Shown piece after piece: positions 11,501 through 22,696 of a stretch of DNA of 64,000 nt; positions within the stretch are counted from its first letter, which is position 1; each line of letters starts with the position of its first letter. The stretch spans positions 1,550,001 to 1,614,000 of the forward strand of contig JBHGNT010000005.1 of NCBI GenBank assembly GCA_043228905.1. The letters are read 5' to 3'. The position numbers were made by a program, and so were the translations under genes. Source of the stretch: Azolla caroliniana. Its lineage: Eukaryota; Polypodiophyta. Under the pieces are notes generated by a model that did not search any database, was not told the origin of the DNA, and saw nothing but the letters and a program-made list of their open reading frames with translations.

Positions 11501-14500
11501 AGTGACGGGTCCAGGCCTAAGGCTTTGATCATCCTGTTCATAGATATAGACAAAAAGAAATCTTTCCTATCCACAAGGCCAATCAAGGTTGACAAAATAT
11601 TTAGATGAATATCTCACACCGTCCCAAGTACTCATGCTAGAAAGCACTAGAGGATCTGGTGGCATGGCTTTTTACAAAAAAGAGCTTCATGATAGAGCAT
11701 GTGTTCTGCATAAGGATGTAGATGCACATTATATGTATGAATCTAAAGGGGGGACTGTAGAGAATTATATATTGCAATCTCCTACTTTCCACCTGCCTAC
11801 TCGTAATTTGCATCTATCAGAGAATCACCATATTTACTAGTATATTGTAGTATCATAAGATTCACTAGTATGAGGAATATAATACTATTAAGGGACTTCA
11901 ATCTACGCACTAAGGATACAAGCAAGGCCATGTATGGAGAAGTTATTTCAGAAGAAGTTAACCTGAACTGGTGAGTTCAAGATATGAGCAAAGTAACAAA
12001 AATGGCCAACACTTTCTAGCCCTTGGTAGTGCACATGGATGTATAATATACATTAGTTTGTTGCTATGACCAATATCAGATGCTTTAACATGTTGGAACC
12101 ACAAAGGAGGTGCAAGTAAGGTCGATTACATGATGTGATTCCCATCTCTTCTCATGAAGATAGCATATTGTAAGATGTAATTTCTTGTTCTCCAAGATGA
12201 GACAACATTTTAAGATGCAATCTCTAGTTTGGACCTAAAGGCCATTTTGTTAATACATCTCTTTCTTTTTTTCTTTCACTATGTGTAATTGACCTATTGG
12301 CTTGGTAGCAGATCATCCATATCAATGCTTTAAGGTAAATGATGGATGTCAAAACAATGAATATGCTAAGAGTAAGATTGGGCATGTTAAATACGAACTT
12401 ACTTGGGAAATTTGATGGGTATAACTTTGGAGTGTATAATGGCATCCTTGATTTAGATCCTTTTGCATCCCTAGAGGAAGTCACGCAAAGGTTGTCATTG
12501 TCGTTGCGTTATGACGCCCATACATAGTACAGCCATACAAAATATGATGAGGAATGTGGTGAAATAAGGAGAAGCTTGGAATGAGAAGTGACCTATGGGA
12601 TTTGCACTTCGGTCTTTATATAGATAAGATATCTAACTACATAGCAAAATTGGGCGGTTCAGGAGCATGTGCAATGGGTAGCCAATTGATATTACTGTAT
12701 GCCAATGACGTTTTGTTGATCTCTGACTCTCCAGGGGGCCTATAAAGACATCTAAATTCTTTAAAGTCATTTTGTACAAAGAAGGATTTGTTGATCAGCC
12801 TTGATAAACTAAAGTTATGGCGTTTAACACTTCTCAAGCATGGGTAACAGGATGTTGGGATTACGGTCCCTCCGGATGGGATGGTCAGATGTCCGGGAAT
12901 CGGGAATGAAGACCCGAACGAGGAGTACCCGGTTCCGGAGCCGGATGATGAAGACCCGGTTCCGGATCCGGATGATGAAGACCCGGTTCCGGATCCGGAT
13001 GATGAAGACCCGGTTCCGGATCCGGATGATGAAGACCCCGACTACGGAGCCGGATGATGAAGACCCCGGCTATGGAGCCGGATGATGAATGTACCCGGAG
13101 AGAGATCCGGATGCGGGGACATATTTGTGAATATGTTTGCCAAGGGCTCTCTAGGCTGTATTTGTAAATAGCCCGAAAGTCATATGTGTATAAATATGAC
13201 TTAGGGCAAACAGTTTTGTTGTTGTTGCTCATTTTTCTGTTTGCGAAGTGAGAGCAGCCGAGAGAGAGAGAGAGAGAGAGACGAAGAGGTCGTTGCCTCT
13301 GTGTATTACCGCCGCCTGTGGCGAAGACAGTGAGCTCAAGGTTGCTGCCTTGTAGCTTCACCATTGTACATCTCTGTTTATAGTGATAGTTGGAGTTTGA
13401 GGACTCCCGTGGTTTTTCCCGTCTAGGGTTTTCCACGCTAAACCCTGTGCATTCGAGTCTCTCTCTGTGTTTTCGATTTACTGCTGCATTGATTCGTGTT
13501 TCCTCGGTTGTGGCCGAGAGTGGAAGGTTTGGAAAGCTTCAATTTCTAACACAGGATTGGAACCAAAATTCTTGGAAGAGGAAATGGTGGCATATAACCA
13601 ATCACACACATATCTAGGAATAACTCATAGGGCCACAATTCCCAGATTTCTTTTGCTCGTTATTCTGATGGATATGCAGCCCTTGGCACCCATGAAAGAC
13701 AATGTGCACATGAACTGATTATGAAGCCGTCTTATTTGGATACCTATCTATCTCATGTGCTCCATAGTGCGATAGGATGGTTCAGGATCTCTTCATATCA
13801 GTTAGAAATTGAGATAGTAAGGTATGCATGCAAACCTATGGAAGAATGGAAATGCCAATTGTGCCATTGGTTACCTATCTATCTCATGCGCTCCATGGTG
13901 TGATAGGACAGTTCAGGACCTCTTCACATTAATTAGAAATTGAGGCAGTAAGATATGCATGCAACCTATAAAAAAATGGAAATGCCAATTGTGCCATTGG
14001 GGAGCGGAATTAGAGAACCCTAATACCACTGCCTCTTCAAACAAGGCTTTGGTCTAGTGTGCAAGATCTTGGAACACAAACAAATGGTGCTTGGAACAGT
14101 TCTTGCTTGCGCTCAAGAGACAATAGGTCATGAACAGAGGTCAATGACAATTTTCTTTAGCCAGATCACTCCTTCTCATGCTACAAGTTAATTAAAGACC
14201 ACACAAGTGGATTCTCAACCATGACACTTGGAAGAGATTACAATAGATCAGGCAATAGCTATGTGTTATGCTTCCTCTCTTTGGAGATCTCTCCATCTTG
14301 GAGTTGCCCATGTTGGAGATTTTTCAAAGACAAGTTTCTGTCTATCTAAATTTAGAATCTCAAGTTCTTAGATATGTAGATTCTTTAGTACTGCATGTTT
14401 AATTGTATTTGATTTTGTTTGTGCTCTCAAAGATGAGAAAACATTGTAAGATGTAACCTCTTGTCTGGTCTTATTGGCCATTTTGGCCTCTTAAAAGACC

Positions 14501-17500
14501 TTAATATAGCTTTCTAATAATCTTTGCGCATGCTTAAAGCTTACAAATAACCATGAAAAATGAATGTAATGATTTTTCAAACACGTTGGCCTTGAAACTA
14601 GGTAGATAAAAGAGGATCAGTCTTTCGATGTCATCCATTTCCTTGATGTGAAAAATGGCAAATGTCATGAATAATGCTGGTGTAAACAGAGTAACAATGC
14701 TACTCTGAAACTGTACGACAATGGGTGATCAATACTTAAGCTACACGTGCTTGTGTCAAAAAATGTTGTTTTTCTTTATTCCCGCCATGTGCTCCAGAAT
14801 TTTCTGTTCACTATCATTGCATACATATTTTACATTATTGGTGATTCTCTTTCTTTCTGTGCAGATTACATTTTTGGTGTCTCATTTCAGTGATACAAGA
14901 ATAGCAAACTTAGATATACGAGATGCTCTTCTTCAGTCAATTTCTGTTTTGGTGCAGTACAAGGAACATGTTGTCGCATTTGAATCAAATGCTGCTGCTA
15001 CTAGCATAATGCCGGCCACACTATTGTCGTCATTTGATAACAGATTTTGGATTCCAGTTACAAATATACTGTTGAGGCTGTGTAAAGGAACAGGTTTTGG
15101 GTGCTCGAAATCATCCACACATGGGGAATCATGTTCTTTAGTTTTTCAGGTAATTGCAATAAATCTCCCTGATCATTTTAATGTTTACATGTACCATACA
15201 TGGCTACCAATAATTTTCTTTGCACATGGCATGGCAGAAGCTGTTAAGCAAGAAATGTATAGAGGATGAAAAGTTATTTTCTTCTTTCCTTAATCGTCTC
15301 TTCAATACACTCAATTGGACTATCACAGAGTGGTCAGTTTCAATGAGAGACATACGAGAACAAAGTGGTCAGCACCAGGTACCTACTCAACTATTAAGTT
15401 CTCATTGCATAAGAATCATATCCTTGCATGCATTATTATTCTGTCAGTATTCTCTTAGGAAGGTAAAGCTGAAGTATGTTTTGCCTTTGCTACTCTTGTT
15501 GATGGACTACATAGGTAAACGCAGCCTTTGTTAGGTGTCATATGATGTGTGGTTATTCCAGAGATTTTAATATATCTTTCTCCCTCTCTCTCTCTCTCTA
15601 GTGTCTTTTATGAAATCAGAGGGAGATACCATTGCCTCTTTAAACAAAGCTTTGGCCTACTACGCAAGGTAATGGAATATGAAGACCAATAGTGCCTAGG
15701 ACTTTTCTTGCCAGAACCCAAGAGACATAGAGAAAAGTTGTTGAAGGACAATAATACAGCCACACAAGCTCATCCACAAAGAACAATCACAACTTTCTTT
15801 AGCCCCATCACTCCTGCTAATGCTATACGTCAATCAAGGGATACACAAATGGGCTCCTGACCAGGACATAACAAAGGGGTTACAATAGATCAGGCAATAC
15901 CAATTTTTTGTGCACGTAGGCCCTGGCCCTAGGACAGGTAAAGGCCATTATCTCCTACCATGGCAGGTGCTTCCCTCATTTCGGAGACCTCTCCATTCAG
16001 GATCGACCTATGCTAGAGATCTTTCAAAGCCAAAAGCTATATATATCTAACTTGAGAATCTCATATGTGTCGAAAACCAGATTGTTTTGTCTCTTTTTAT
16101 CTTATCGACTTTTATATTTACTGAGTAATATTTATTTTATTTTGATTTGTTCTCAAAGACGAGATAACACTTAAAGATGTAATCTCTTGTTTGGTCTTAT
16201 GGGCCATTTGGCCTCTTAAAAGACGTTAATATATCTTTCTTTCTCTCTCTCTATATATATATATGGACACTAAAAATATCTATTATCTCTCTCCGGAAAA
16301 TGTAAGAAATGCCATTGATTGGTTACAATTTGGTAAGGCCCAAGATCATGATGGATTGGTTGGTGAGCACTTTATCTATGCCTGTGACACCCTGCTCCCA
16401 TTGATGCCACACATCTTTAATAGAGCCATGTGTGAAGGTTTCCCTACTAGATGGACAGAACATACCATGTGCCAATCCTCAAGAGTGGAGACCCCATGAT
16501 GCCAAGCAACTATCGGACAATCATGAGTTGCCACTACTTGGCTAAACTATATGGCTCGATTCTAGAATCAGAATTGAGTATATGGGCAGAGCATAATGAT
16601 TGCCGTTCAGCTGGACAGGCAGGGTTTCGGAAGGGTTTAACAACTTTGGATCACATATTGACCCTCCGAGCCCTTATTGAGGAGGGCAGAGCCCATAATA
16701 AGAGGATCTATTGCTGCTTTGTGGATTTCCGAAAAGCCTTTGACACCGTGCCACGTGCTTGGCTTATGCAATGTCTAGAAGCCCTTGGTGTTCCAACAGA
16801 TATGCAATGGGGAATCTACACTATGAATCTGTCCCAGGAAAAGTGTGGTGTCCTGAGGGTTTGTCAAATGCGGTGGCCAACACAATCGGAGTGAAGCAAG
16901 AGTGGCCACTATCGCCCACTCTCTTCGGTCTCTATATAGATGAGGTATCACATTATATAGAGAGATTCGGGAGCATGCCTAGCAGGTATAGCTATACATA
17001 TATTACTATATGCTGATGATATTGTGCTGATTTCTGACTCTCCAAAGGGACTACAAAGACATCTCAATGCCTTAAAACTATTTTGTACCGACAAAGGTCT
17101 GTCAATAAACATGGATAAAACTAAAGTTATGGTGTTTAACACCACTCAAGCATGGGTAACTAGATCAGAACCAGAATTCTTCTTGGGCGAGGAAAAGGTG
17201 GAATACACACGCTCCTACAGATAACTAGGAGTCACATTTATAGGGCTGAGGTTCTCCATACGGGAGGCTGCGTGTGCCCGACTTTCTCGTGGATATGCAG
17301 CCCTTGGTGCTCTAGAAAGACAATATGCACATTTGTAGTTCCAAGAGCCACGAACTAAGTTGTGGTTATTTGATATACTCGTCACACCAACTCTTCTCTA
17401 TGGAGTAGAAACGTGGGAACCGAGTCTTAAAAAGGCGAATCATTGGAATGATTTAGAGAGACGACTAGTGTCAATGATTGCTCGCATGATAAGGAGCAAA

Positions 17501-20500
17501 GCATCGGTGCCCCATGATATAATCTGAGGCATTGTTCTAATCAGTGACATGTATCCAACATCTTTGGGAGCTCCCAAAACAAAGGTACCCAAGGTTGGCA
17601 CTTATGTCATCAAGACAACTGGCCGAAAATGGAGACATTCATTGTTGGTATGCTGAAATGCAGCAATGGTTCGAGTCACATTGCATGAGTATAAATGCAC
17701 TACCCCCATTCCAATATAGCTTGGACTCCCCCATCTAAATATGACCAAAGTGGAAAAGAAAAGAGTGATTCGAATTGATATTATTAACTTGGAAAACAAG
17801 ATAACATGGATCAGCCCCAAAATTTCACTTGATATGAAGATGGACCACTACAAGACACACTTCGTACATACATCAGAGGATGGATTCATCATCAGGCCAC
17901 CTTATATGGACATACATCTATCCTATGCACTGCGTAGTGTGATAGGGCAGTCGCGAACTTCATCACATCAGCTAGATCGGGAAAAGTTCTAGGCCCACTA
18001 CAAGACACACTTCTTACATACATCAGAGGATGGATTCATCATCAGGCCACCTTATATGGACATGCATCTATCCTATGCACTGTGTAGTGTGATAGGGCCT
18101 AGGACATAAGGGAAAAGTTGTTGAAGGACAATAATATAGCCACACAAGCTCATCCACAAAGGACAATCACAACTTTCTTTAGCCCCATCACTCCAACTAA
18201 TGCTACGAGTCAATCAAGGGATACACAAATAGGCTCCCAACTAGGACAGAACAAAGGGGTTACAATAGATCGGGCAATAGCAGTTTGTCGTGCACGTAGG
18301 CCCCGGCCCCATGGACCACGACAACAACACCCTTGCAACACACTTGTCATCGACAAATAAAGGCCATTATCTCCTGCCATCGCAGGTGCTTCCCTCGCTT
18401 TGGAGACCTCTCCATTCTGAATCGACCTATGCTAGAGATCTTTTGAAGACAAAAGTTACAATATGTCTAACTTGAGAATCTCACATGTGCCGAAAACCAG
18501 ATTCCCTCGTCTGTTTTCATCTTATTTACTTTTATATTTACTGAATACTACTTATTCTATTTTGATTTGTTGTTCTCAAAGACGAGACAACACTTAAAGA
18601 TGTAATCTCTTGTTTGGTCTTATAGGCCATTTTGGCCTCTTAAACGACGTTAATATATCTTTCTGTCTTCGTTCTTTCTTTCTTTCTTTCTCTCTCTATC
18701 TTTCTCATTCCTAGATTGGAAGGCAGCACATGTATTCTGATCTGGAAAAGGTATTTACATCTAGTTCGTTTTTGTTCCCATGACATGACTGTTTTGCATG
18801 TGTGTTGCTTTCTCCTAAATTTACTAAAGAGTATAAAAATAAGCAAATAATGCACTGGTTAAAGAAGTAAGGTTCATCTTGTGACTTGTCTTAGAAAACA
18901 GATTTTTACTTACAATGCTTCAACTTTGAGGACTTACGACATCGTTTTGCAGGTTACTAATTTGCAACAGAGAAAGTGCTCTATAATGTTTGAACTCTCC
19001 TGCAATCTGGAAAGAGTTCTAGAGTTTTTTACGCGAGAACTTCCACAAGCATTCTTATGTGGTTCTGAAGTGAACCTCGTAAGACTTTGTGAGTTCATGA
19101 TGTTTGTCTTGAACCATACTGCATCTATAGCTGAAAGGCAAGTGGGAAATCATATATTCGATCCATCATTTAAGAATAAAAGGTCAAATAAAAATTGATA
19201 AATCATCCTATTCTTGCACATGTTCCTTTTAGCAGAAGTTTATTAGATATGCATAAAGTTTAAAGTTCTTACTCTTTTGCAGTACACTTCAGCAACAAGG
19301 GAATTCCCTTGAGAAGGTAAACAAAGCAATGATTCTGGCTCCTCTTGTCGGAATAATTCTTAATCTTTCCAAAGAAAATGTGTCAAATCAACATGCAAGG
19401 CATGATTTGGCATTGACAATACTAAACATTGATGTTTCATCAGTTGCTACAAGGAATTTTGAAAGTCTTGCTGATTTCAACTGGGTAAGAAATTTGATCT
19501 AGGCTGAAAATCTCTATCGATTGTCTTATCAATTTCAACTTGCTAAGGTGGAATGGCCTATCGCTAAGATTGTTGAAATTTCATCATCTTGTCGATTTTA
19601 ACAGTCTAAGGAGGTTCAATCTAGGCTGCATTCTCTATTGCTAATGTTATGGAGCTAATAAACCTATCTGTTTGTGTTTACTTGCTGTACAGGGTATGTC
19701 ATTTAAAGGTGATCCTTCTCTTGCAAAGCTACCTAACCTGCTAGAGTTTGTAACACAGCTCAAAGAAGCTTCAGCCGCAAATGAAAGAGAGTGTGAAGAT
19801 GATTCGTTTGCTACCACACTAGCTTATGATCATGGTAAGAATTTCTGCAAACAAAATTACAGAGAATGAACAAATAAAAAATGTCCAAGGTAAAACATAA
19901 TAGTTCTAAGTTAATGCAAGGTTTCTATGTAGGAATTCAAAATTGTGAGTAGTTATGTGATCTTGGACGCATTGAGCATCCCTGAGGCATACTCTGATAC
20001 CATTAATGTCCACCGACACTCTTAAGTAATCTTGGACATTGAATGAATTTATTTCTATAGGATTGTTATAAGTTATTGTGAGGCAATGCTAGTAAGCATT
20101 AAAATAACGTGAGTAAGAACCACAAGATATGAAAAAATGATAGACCCATACTTATCTTGTACCTTCGCTTGTTCGTAGACACCAAGGAAACTGTTAAATG
20201 CAAATGGAACAAAACAATTTATGGTTGAAACTGTAAATGAAGTTGGAATTTTATGAGAAGGAGAGAGACTGTAGATGGTGATTTCTGATTGCTACTGCAT
20301 CCCTATGATTTTTAAGTTTTGAGTAGATCTTGGCGAAAATGGCATGTGCCAGCCTTCTCCATCATCTGTCAAATGGTGATGAACTCTATGAACTCTCTGA
20401 TGTGCTTGTAATCTGGATGCTTGCACATGGAGAAAGAAAAAAGACTCTCTTAAGAGATCACGTCGTAAGTCTTGTTTCGTCTTTGATAACAGCAAATTAA

Positions 20501-21550
20501 AATAAGTAAATGTTACTAAGTAAATAAAATAAAAAGAGACTAAAGAATCTTGTTATCCGCACATGTAAGACTCGCTGAGGTGACAAGGGTTCCCAAGAGC
20601 CATAGCGTAGCATGTTGCTGAAGGAATTGTACATGAGCTTATCTTCCTGATACCTTCCAAAAATGCTTATCTTCTGTTCAACCTGGCCTCAACTGCTCCC
20701 CTCATAAAAAAAAGTAATTCCAGTAAATACTGCTCCAAGTTACATATAGAGATGAGGTACTACACCTCTTTCTCATTGGTAAAAGCTGATGCTGATCTCC
20801 TGATAAACTACGTAGTATTGAACAGATAAGCTTGGATTTGCCAGGGTGCACTGATTGTCCATTGTCATGTGCATAGGCATGTGAAGCATCCAAGCATCCC
20901 CACATGCCTTCCAAGTCTGCAAAAAATATAATATCATTAATATGTAATAGGAAGGATGTGCTTGTGGGGTGTACTTGTGCCTGCCAACTCAACTCTTTTA
21001 TCTCCTTATCGTTTTTTCTTTTTTACCCTTCCCGTAAGCCAAGTTTTTACCATCTTATACACCTGAGTTCAAATCTTACTATGCACTACTTTGTTACCCT
21101 CCCTGTCTGGTAAAGATGAGACAACATTTTAAGATGTAATCTCTTGTTTGGTCTTATAGGCCACTTTGGCCGCTTAAAAGGCATTAATATATCTTGTTTT
21201 CTTTCTTTCTTAATATGAGAGCAGAGGGACAGTAGTACTGGGAGCTAGAGAGAGGGAGGAGAGAGAGGAGAGATTTTATTGCTGCAGGTAACAACGGCGG
21301 CAATGACAATGAAGATATTTGCAGCATTTGTTATGCATGTGAAGTTAATACTATTTTTTCTCCGTGCAACCACAAATCTTGCTCACGTTGCATCTCAAGG
21401 CATCTTCTCAATAATCAACGATGCTTCTTTTGCAATGCCACAATTGAAGACTTGTATTCTATGTCGGCGACACATTCCCCTGGTCCTAACCAATTTGTGT
21501 CAGATGGAACTATGGGTGAAAGTGGTCCATTGATGAAGATAGATTCCTAG
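5565..21550 (+). CDS. RKP: RKP, SPRY-domain and RING-finger E3 ubiquitin ligase (KPC1-related)
   Basis: Exons: 5565-7109, 7244-8116, 8451-8613, 8709-8847, 9194-9277, 14865-15149, 15238-15378, 18953-19137, 19283-19484, 19693-19834, 21288-21550; about 1340 residues (Arabidopsis RKP is about 1280). A SPRY domain lies near residues 130-250 ([33 protein letters not shown]). A C-terminal RING finger has CSICY, HKSCSRC and CFFC. The long middle follows RKP, for example [27 protein letters not shown] and [12 protein letters not shown]. In Arabidopsis RKP promotes degradation of the CDK inhibitor KRP1, controlling cell-cycle entry, and is induced by geminivirus C4. Every exon junction keeps phase except exon 2/3, where one base is missing, and exon 8 ends at a GC donor. 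Introns 5, 7 and 10 carry repeats. The start is the first ATG after a TATA box and matches the family N terminus. Confidence 0.92.
10940..11465 (+). repeat. Three imperfect ~188-bp tandem units at the 5' side of LINE copy A
   Basis: The block catagacaagctaaaagtg and its variants begin near 10986, 11173 and 11361, each followed about 110 bases later by an agaagatgctc-like segment (11095, 11286, and a weak third near 11450). Translated pieces are charged and helix-like ([17 protein letters not shown]). The units lie just upstream of the LINE endonuclease remnant and could be part of its first open frame, but that is inference. Confidence 0.5.
12193..12278 (+). repeat. LINE-family 3' tail fragment, copy 1
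   Basis: This is a short match to the family 3' end: gagacaacattttaagatg, then ggccattttg, then ttaatacatct, ending in a TTTC-rich run. It lies within LINE copy A and may be a severely 5'-truncated insertion or a rearrangement. Confidence 0.65.
12848..13556 (+). mobile_element. Solo LTR with 5-bp target-site duplication
   Basis: The LTR runs from 12853 (TGTTGGGATTACGG) to 13551 (TTTCTAACA), 699 bp, with the TG...CA ends of LTR retrotransposons. Both flanks carry CAGGA (12848-12852 and 13552-13556), a perfect 5-bp target duplication. Outside it, LINE sequence resumes where it left off when compared with LINE copy C (gcatgggtaac on the left; a gaagaggaaatggtgg-type block on the right). A TATA-like gtataaatatg lies near 13188 and a GA microsatellite near 13259. 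No internal retroelement genes are present, so it is a solo LTR left by recombination. The superfamily, probably Copia from the TGTTGG start, is inference. Confidence 0.9.
12925..13090. repeat. GC-rich 27-bp minisatellite inside the solo LTR
   Basis: About six tandem units built on ccggatgatgaagacccgg recur every 27 bp, with one 28-bp step. The middle units are nearly identical and the outer ones diverge. They sit upstream of the TATA-like site, so in the intact element they would have been in U3, the promoter part of the LTR. Confidence 0.88.
13741..13985 (+). repeat. 131-bp internal tandem duplication in LINE copy A
   Basis: tacctatctatctcatg begins at 13741 and again at 13872, and both units run on to a shared gaaatgccaattgtgccat. 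The segment encodes the LINE ORF region [16 protein letters not shown], followed by a Cys-rich WKCQLCHW stretch. Confidence 0.8.
15561..16260 (+). mobile_element. LINE copy B, 3'-region-only fragment in RKP intron 7
   Basis: The fragment matches the 3' non-coding regions of copies A and C (for example gcctctttaaacaaagc, cacaactttctttagcc, ggttacaatagatc). It ends in the family tail near 16150-16258 (aagatgtaatctcttgtttg, then ggcctcttaaaagacg), followed by a CT/AT microsatellite. There is no coding part, consistent with 5' truncation during target-primed reverse transcription. Copy C follows at once, head to tail. Confidence 0.75.
16262..18703 (+). mobile_element. LINE copy C with reverse-transcriptase ORF remnant in RKP intron 7
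   Basis: This is the best-preserved copy of the family. Across several frames it reads as a reverse transcriptase: [66 protein letters not shown], then a [11 protein letters not shown] catalytic box near 17012, [11 protein letters not shown], and a C-terminal region to about 17990. The 3' region and tail follow (18572-18703), ending in a TTTC run. Frames change near 16480, 16860 and 17020 and stops are present, so it is inactive. It starts inside the ORF and is 5'-truncated. The [12 protein letters not shown] and YADDIVLIS boxes differ from typical plant L1 (closer to FEKAYD and FADDTLLF), so the clade is uncertain. Confidence 0.85.
17846..18095 (+). repeat. 150-bp-period duplication inside LINE copy C
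   Basis: A segment of about 103 bp beginning cactacaagacacacttc occurs at 17846 and again at 17996, with only a few differences. It encodes [20 protein letters not shown]. The same part of the ORF is duplicated in copy A, with a different period. Confidence 0.85.
21111..21213 (+). repeat. LINE-family 3' tail fragment in RKP intron 10
   Basis: Only the last 100 bp of the family are present: acaacattttaagatgtaat, then ttggtcttataggcca, then attaatatatctt and a TTTC run. It has the same orientation as RKP and sits about 75 bp before the RING exon acceptor. Confidence 0.75.
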
Positions 21551-22696
21551 ATTCCTCATAATCGGCACATAAATCATGTGGTCTTCCTACTTTCTTATGT
21601 GTATATATAGTAAGAGATGAGGTCTATTTTACTGAGTTTGGAGAGTTAAATATATCAGGGTAAAAGATGTTACTGAAGCTTCATTGCTTTCCTGGTGAGG
21701 AGTACTACCATACTCATCAAAGTGTGTATGCATATCAGATATTTTACTGATGTTTGAATACCAGTGACTTGTACTGTCAAAATCTTTGCGTCCCTAACAT
21801 TCTGAATTATAGTTCTTTCGATGTATGTAGGAAGTGCTTAAGGCACATAATATTATACACCACAGTTTTTGGTATCAACTTTATGTCAATGCTAGGATAT
21901 GATCCTATGAAAAGATTCTTTACATTATTTTGTACCAATGAATGGGAATCTCTGCCACATTCAAGTACGATGATAAATATATTGTTCTTCAATATTCTTG
22001 AACTTGCACTCTTATACTTTGGCCCAAGAATTATGCAAATTGGTGATTACAATTCGTATGAATTAAGCATGGTTTTATGTTGCATGATTTTATCTTGAGT
22101 AATCATGAAAGATAAAATATGATTGAGCTTCATCAGATGGATGTAACAGTTCTCTCGGCATGTTCCTTTAATGCATTTGAAAATGCTTACTTGTATCGTG
22201 TTATAGTGCCCCTCTGAATATGGGGGAAAGAGCCCTTGTGATATGGCCTGAATTGTAGGCACACACTACAACAGGATAAAGATCCTGTGTAGGCAAGAAT
22301 GACCCAAAGCTTTGAGGGCTTGTCTCCAGTTCATTGCAAAAAGTAGAGTACTACATTAATGTTTGAAAAGACATGTAAGTCCATATATACTGTATGGTGT
22401 GAAAATATGGTTTAAGTTCTCCACATGTTAAAAATTTGTTCGACCCGTTGTGCACAAAACTATCTTAAGAGATTGTAATTATAATAATTCAATTTGAGCT
22501 CATTACAATATCATTCTGGAATGAAATATTTATGTTACAAATATATTAGGAAATTTTGACTACATTGGGGGTAAATAAACATAGCAACGAGTCATACAAA
22601 TCTGTTGCTTTATTGTTCGTTGCATAGTTCATCTAATAACGACATATTTTATGGACAAGTCCTTTGTTTGCTAATATATTGATGTAGGTTGGGATT
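21551..22696. other. Convergent intergenic spacer, RKP to KDSR
   Basis: The two genes end toward each other here. The sequence is AT-rich and must hold both 3' untranslated regions. I see no gene, repeat or RNA in it. Confidence 0.6.

Larger units (their letters stand above)
11540..14520 (+). mobile_element. Degenerate LINE (non-LTR retrotransposon) copy A in RKP intron 5
   Basis: Pieces of one LINE lie in order on the plus strand. An endonuclease remnant comes first ([20 protein letters not shown] near 11660, then DFNLRTKDT near 11900). Next is a reverse-transcriptase block with [18 protein letters not shown] near 12690. The C-terminal part of the ORF is near 13730-13980, and a non-coding 3' region ends in the family tail near 14515. 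Compared with copy C, most of the fingers and palm region is missing. The copy is broken by many stops, by a tail fragment at 12193-12278 and by a solo LTR at 12853-13551. It is an inactive relic. Confidence 0.8.
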
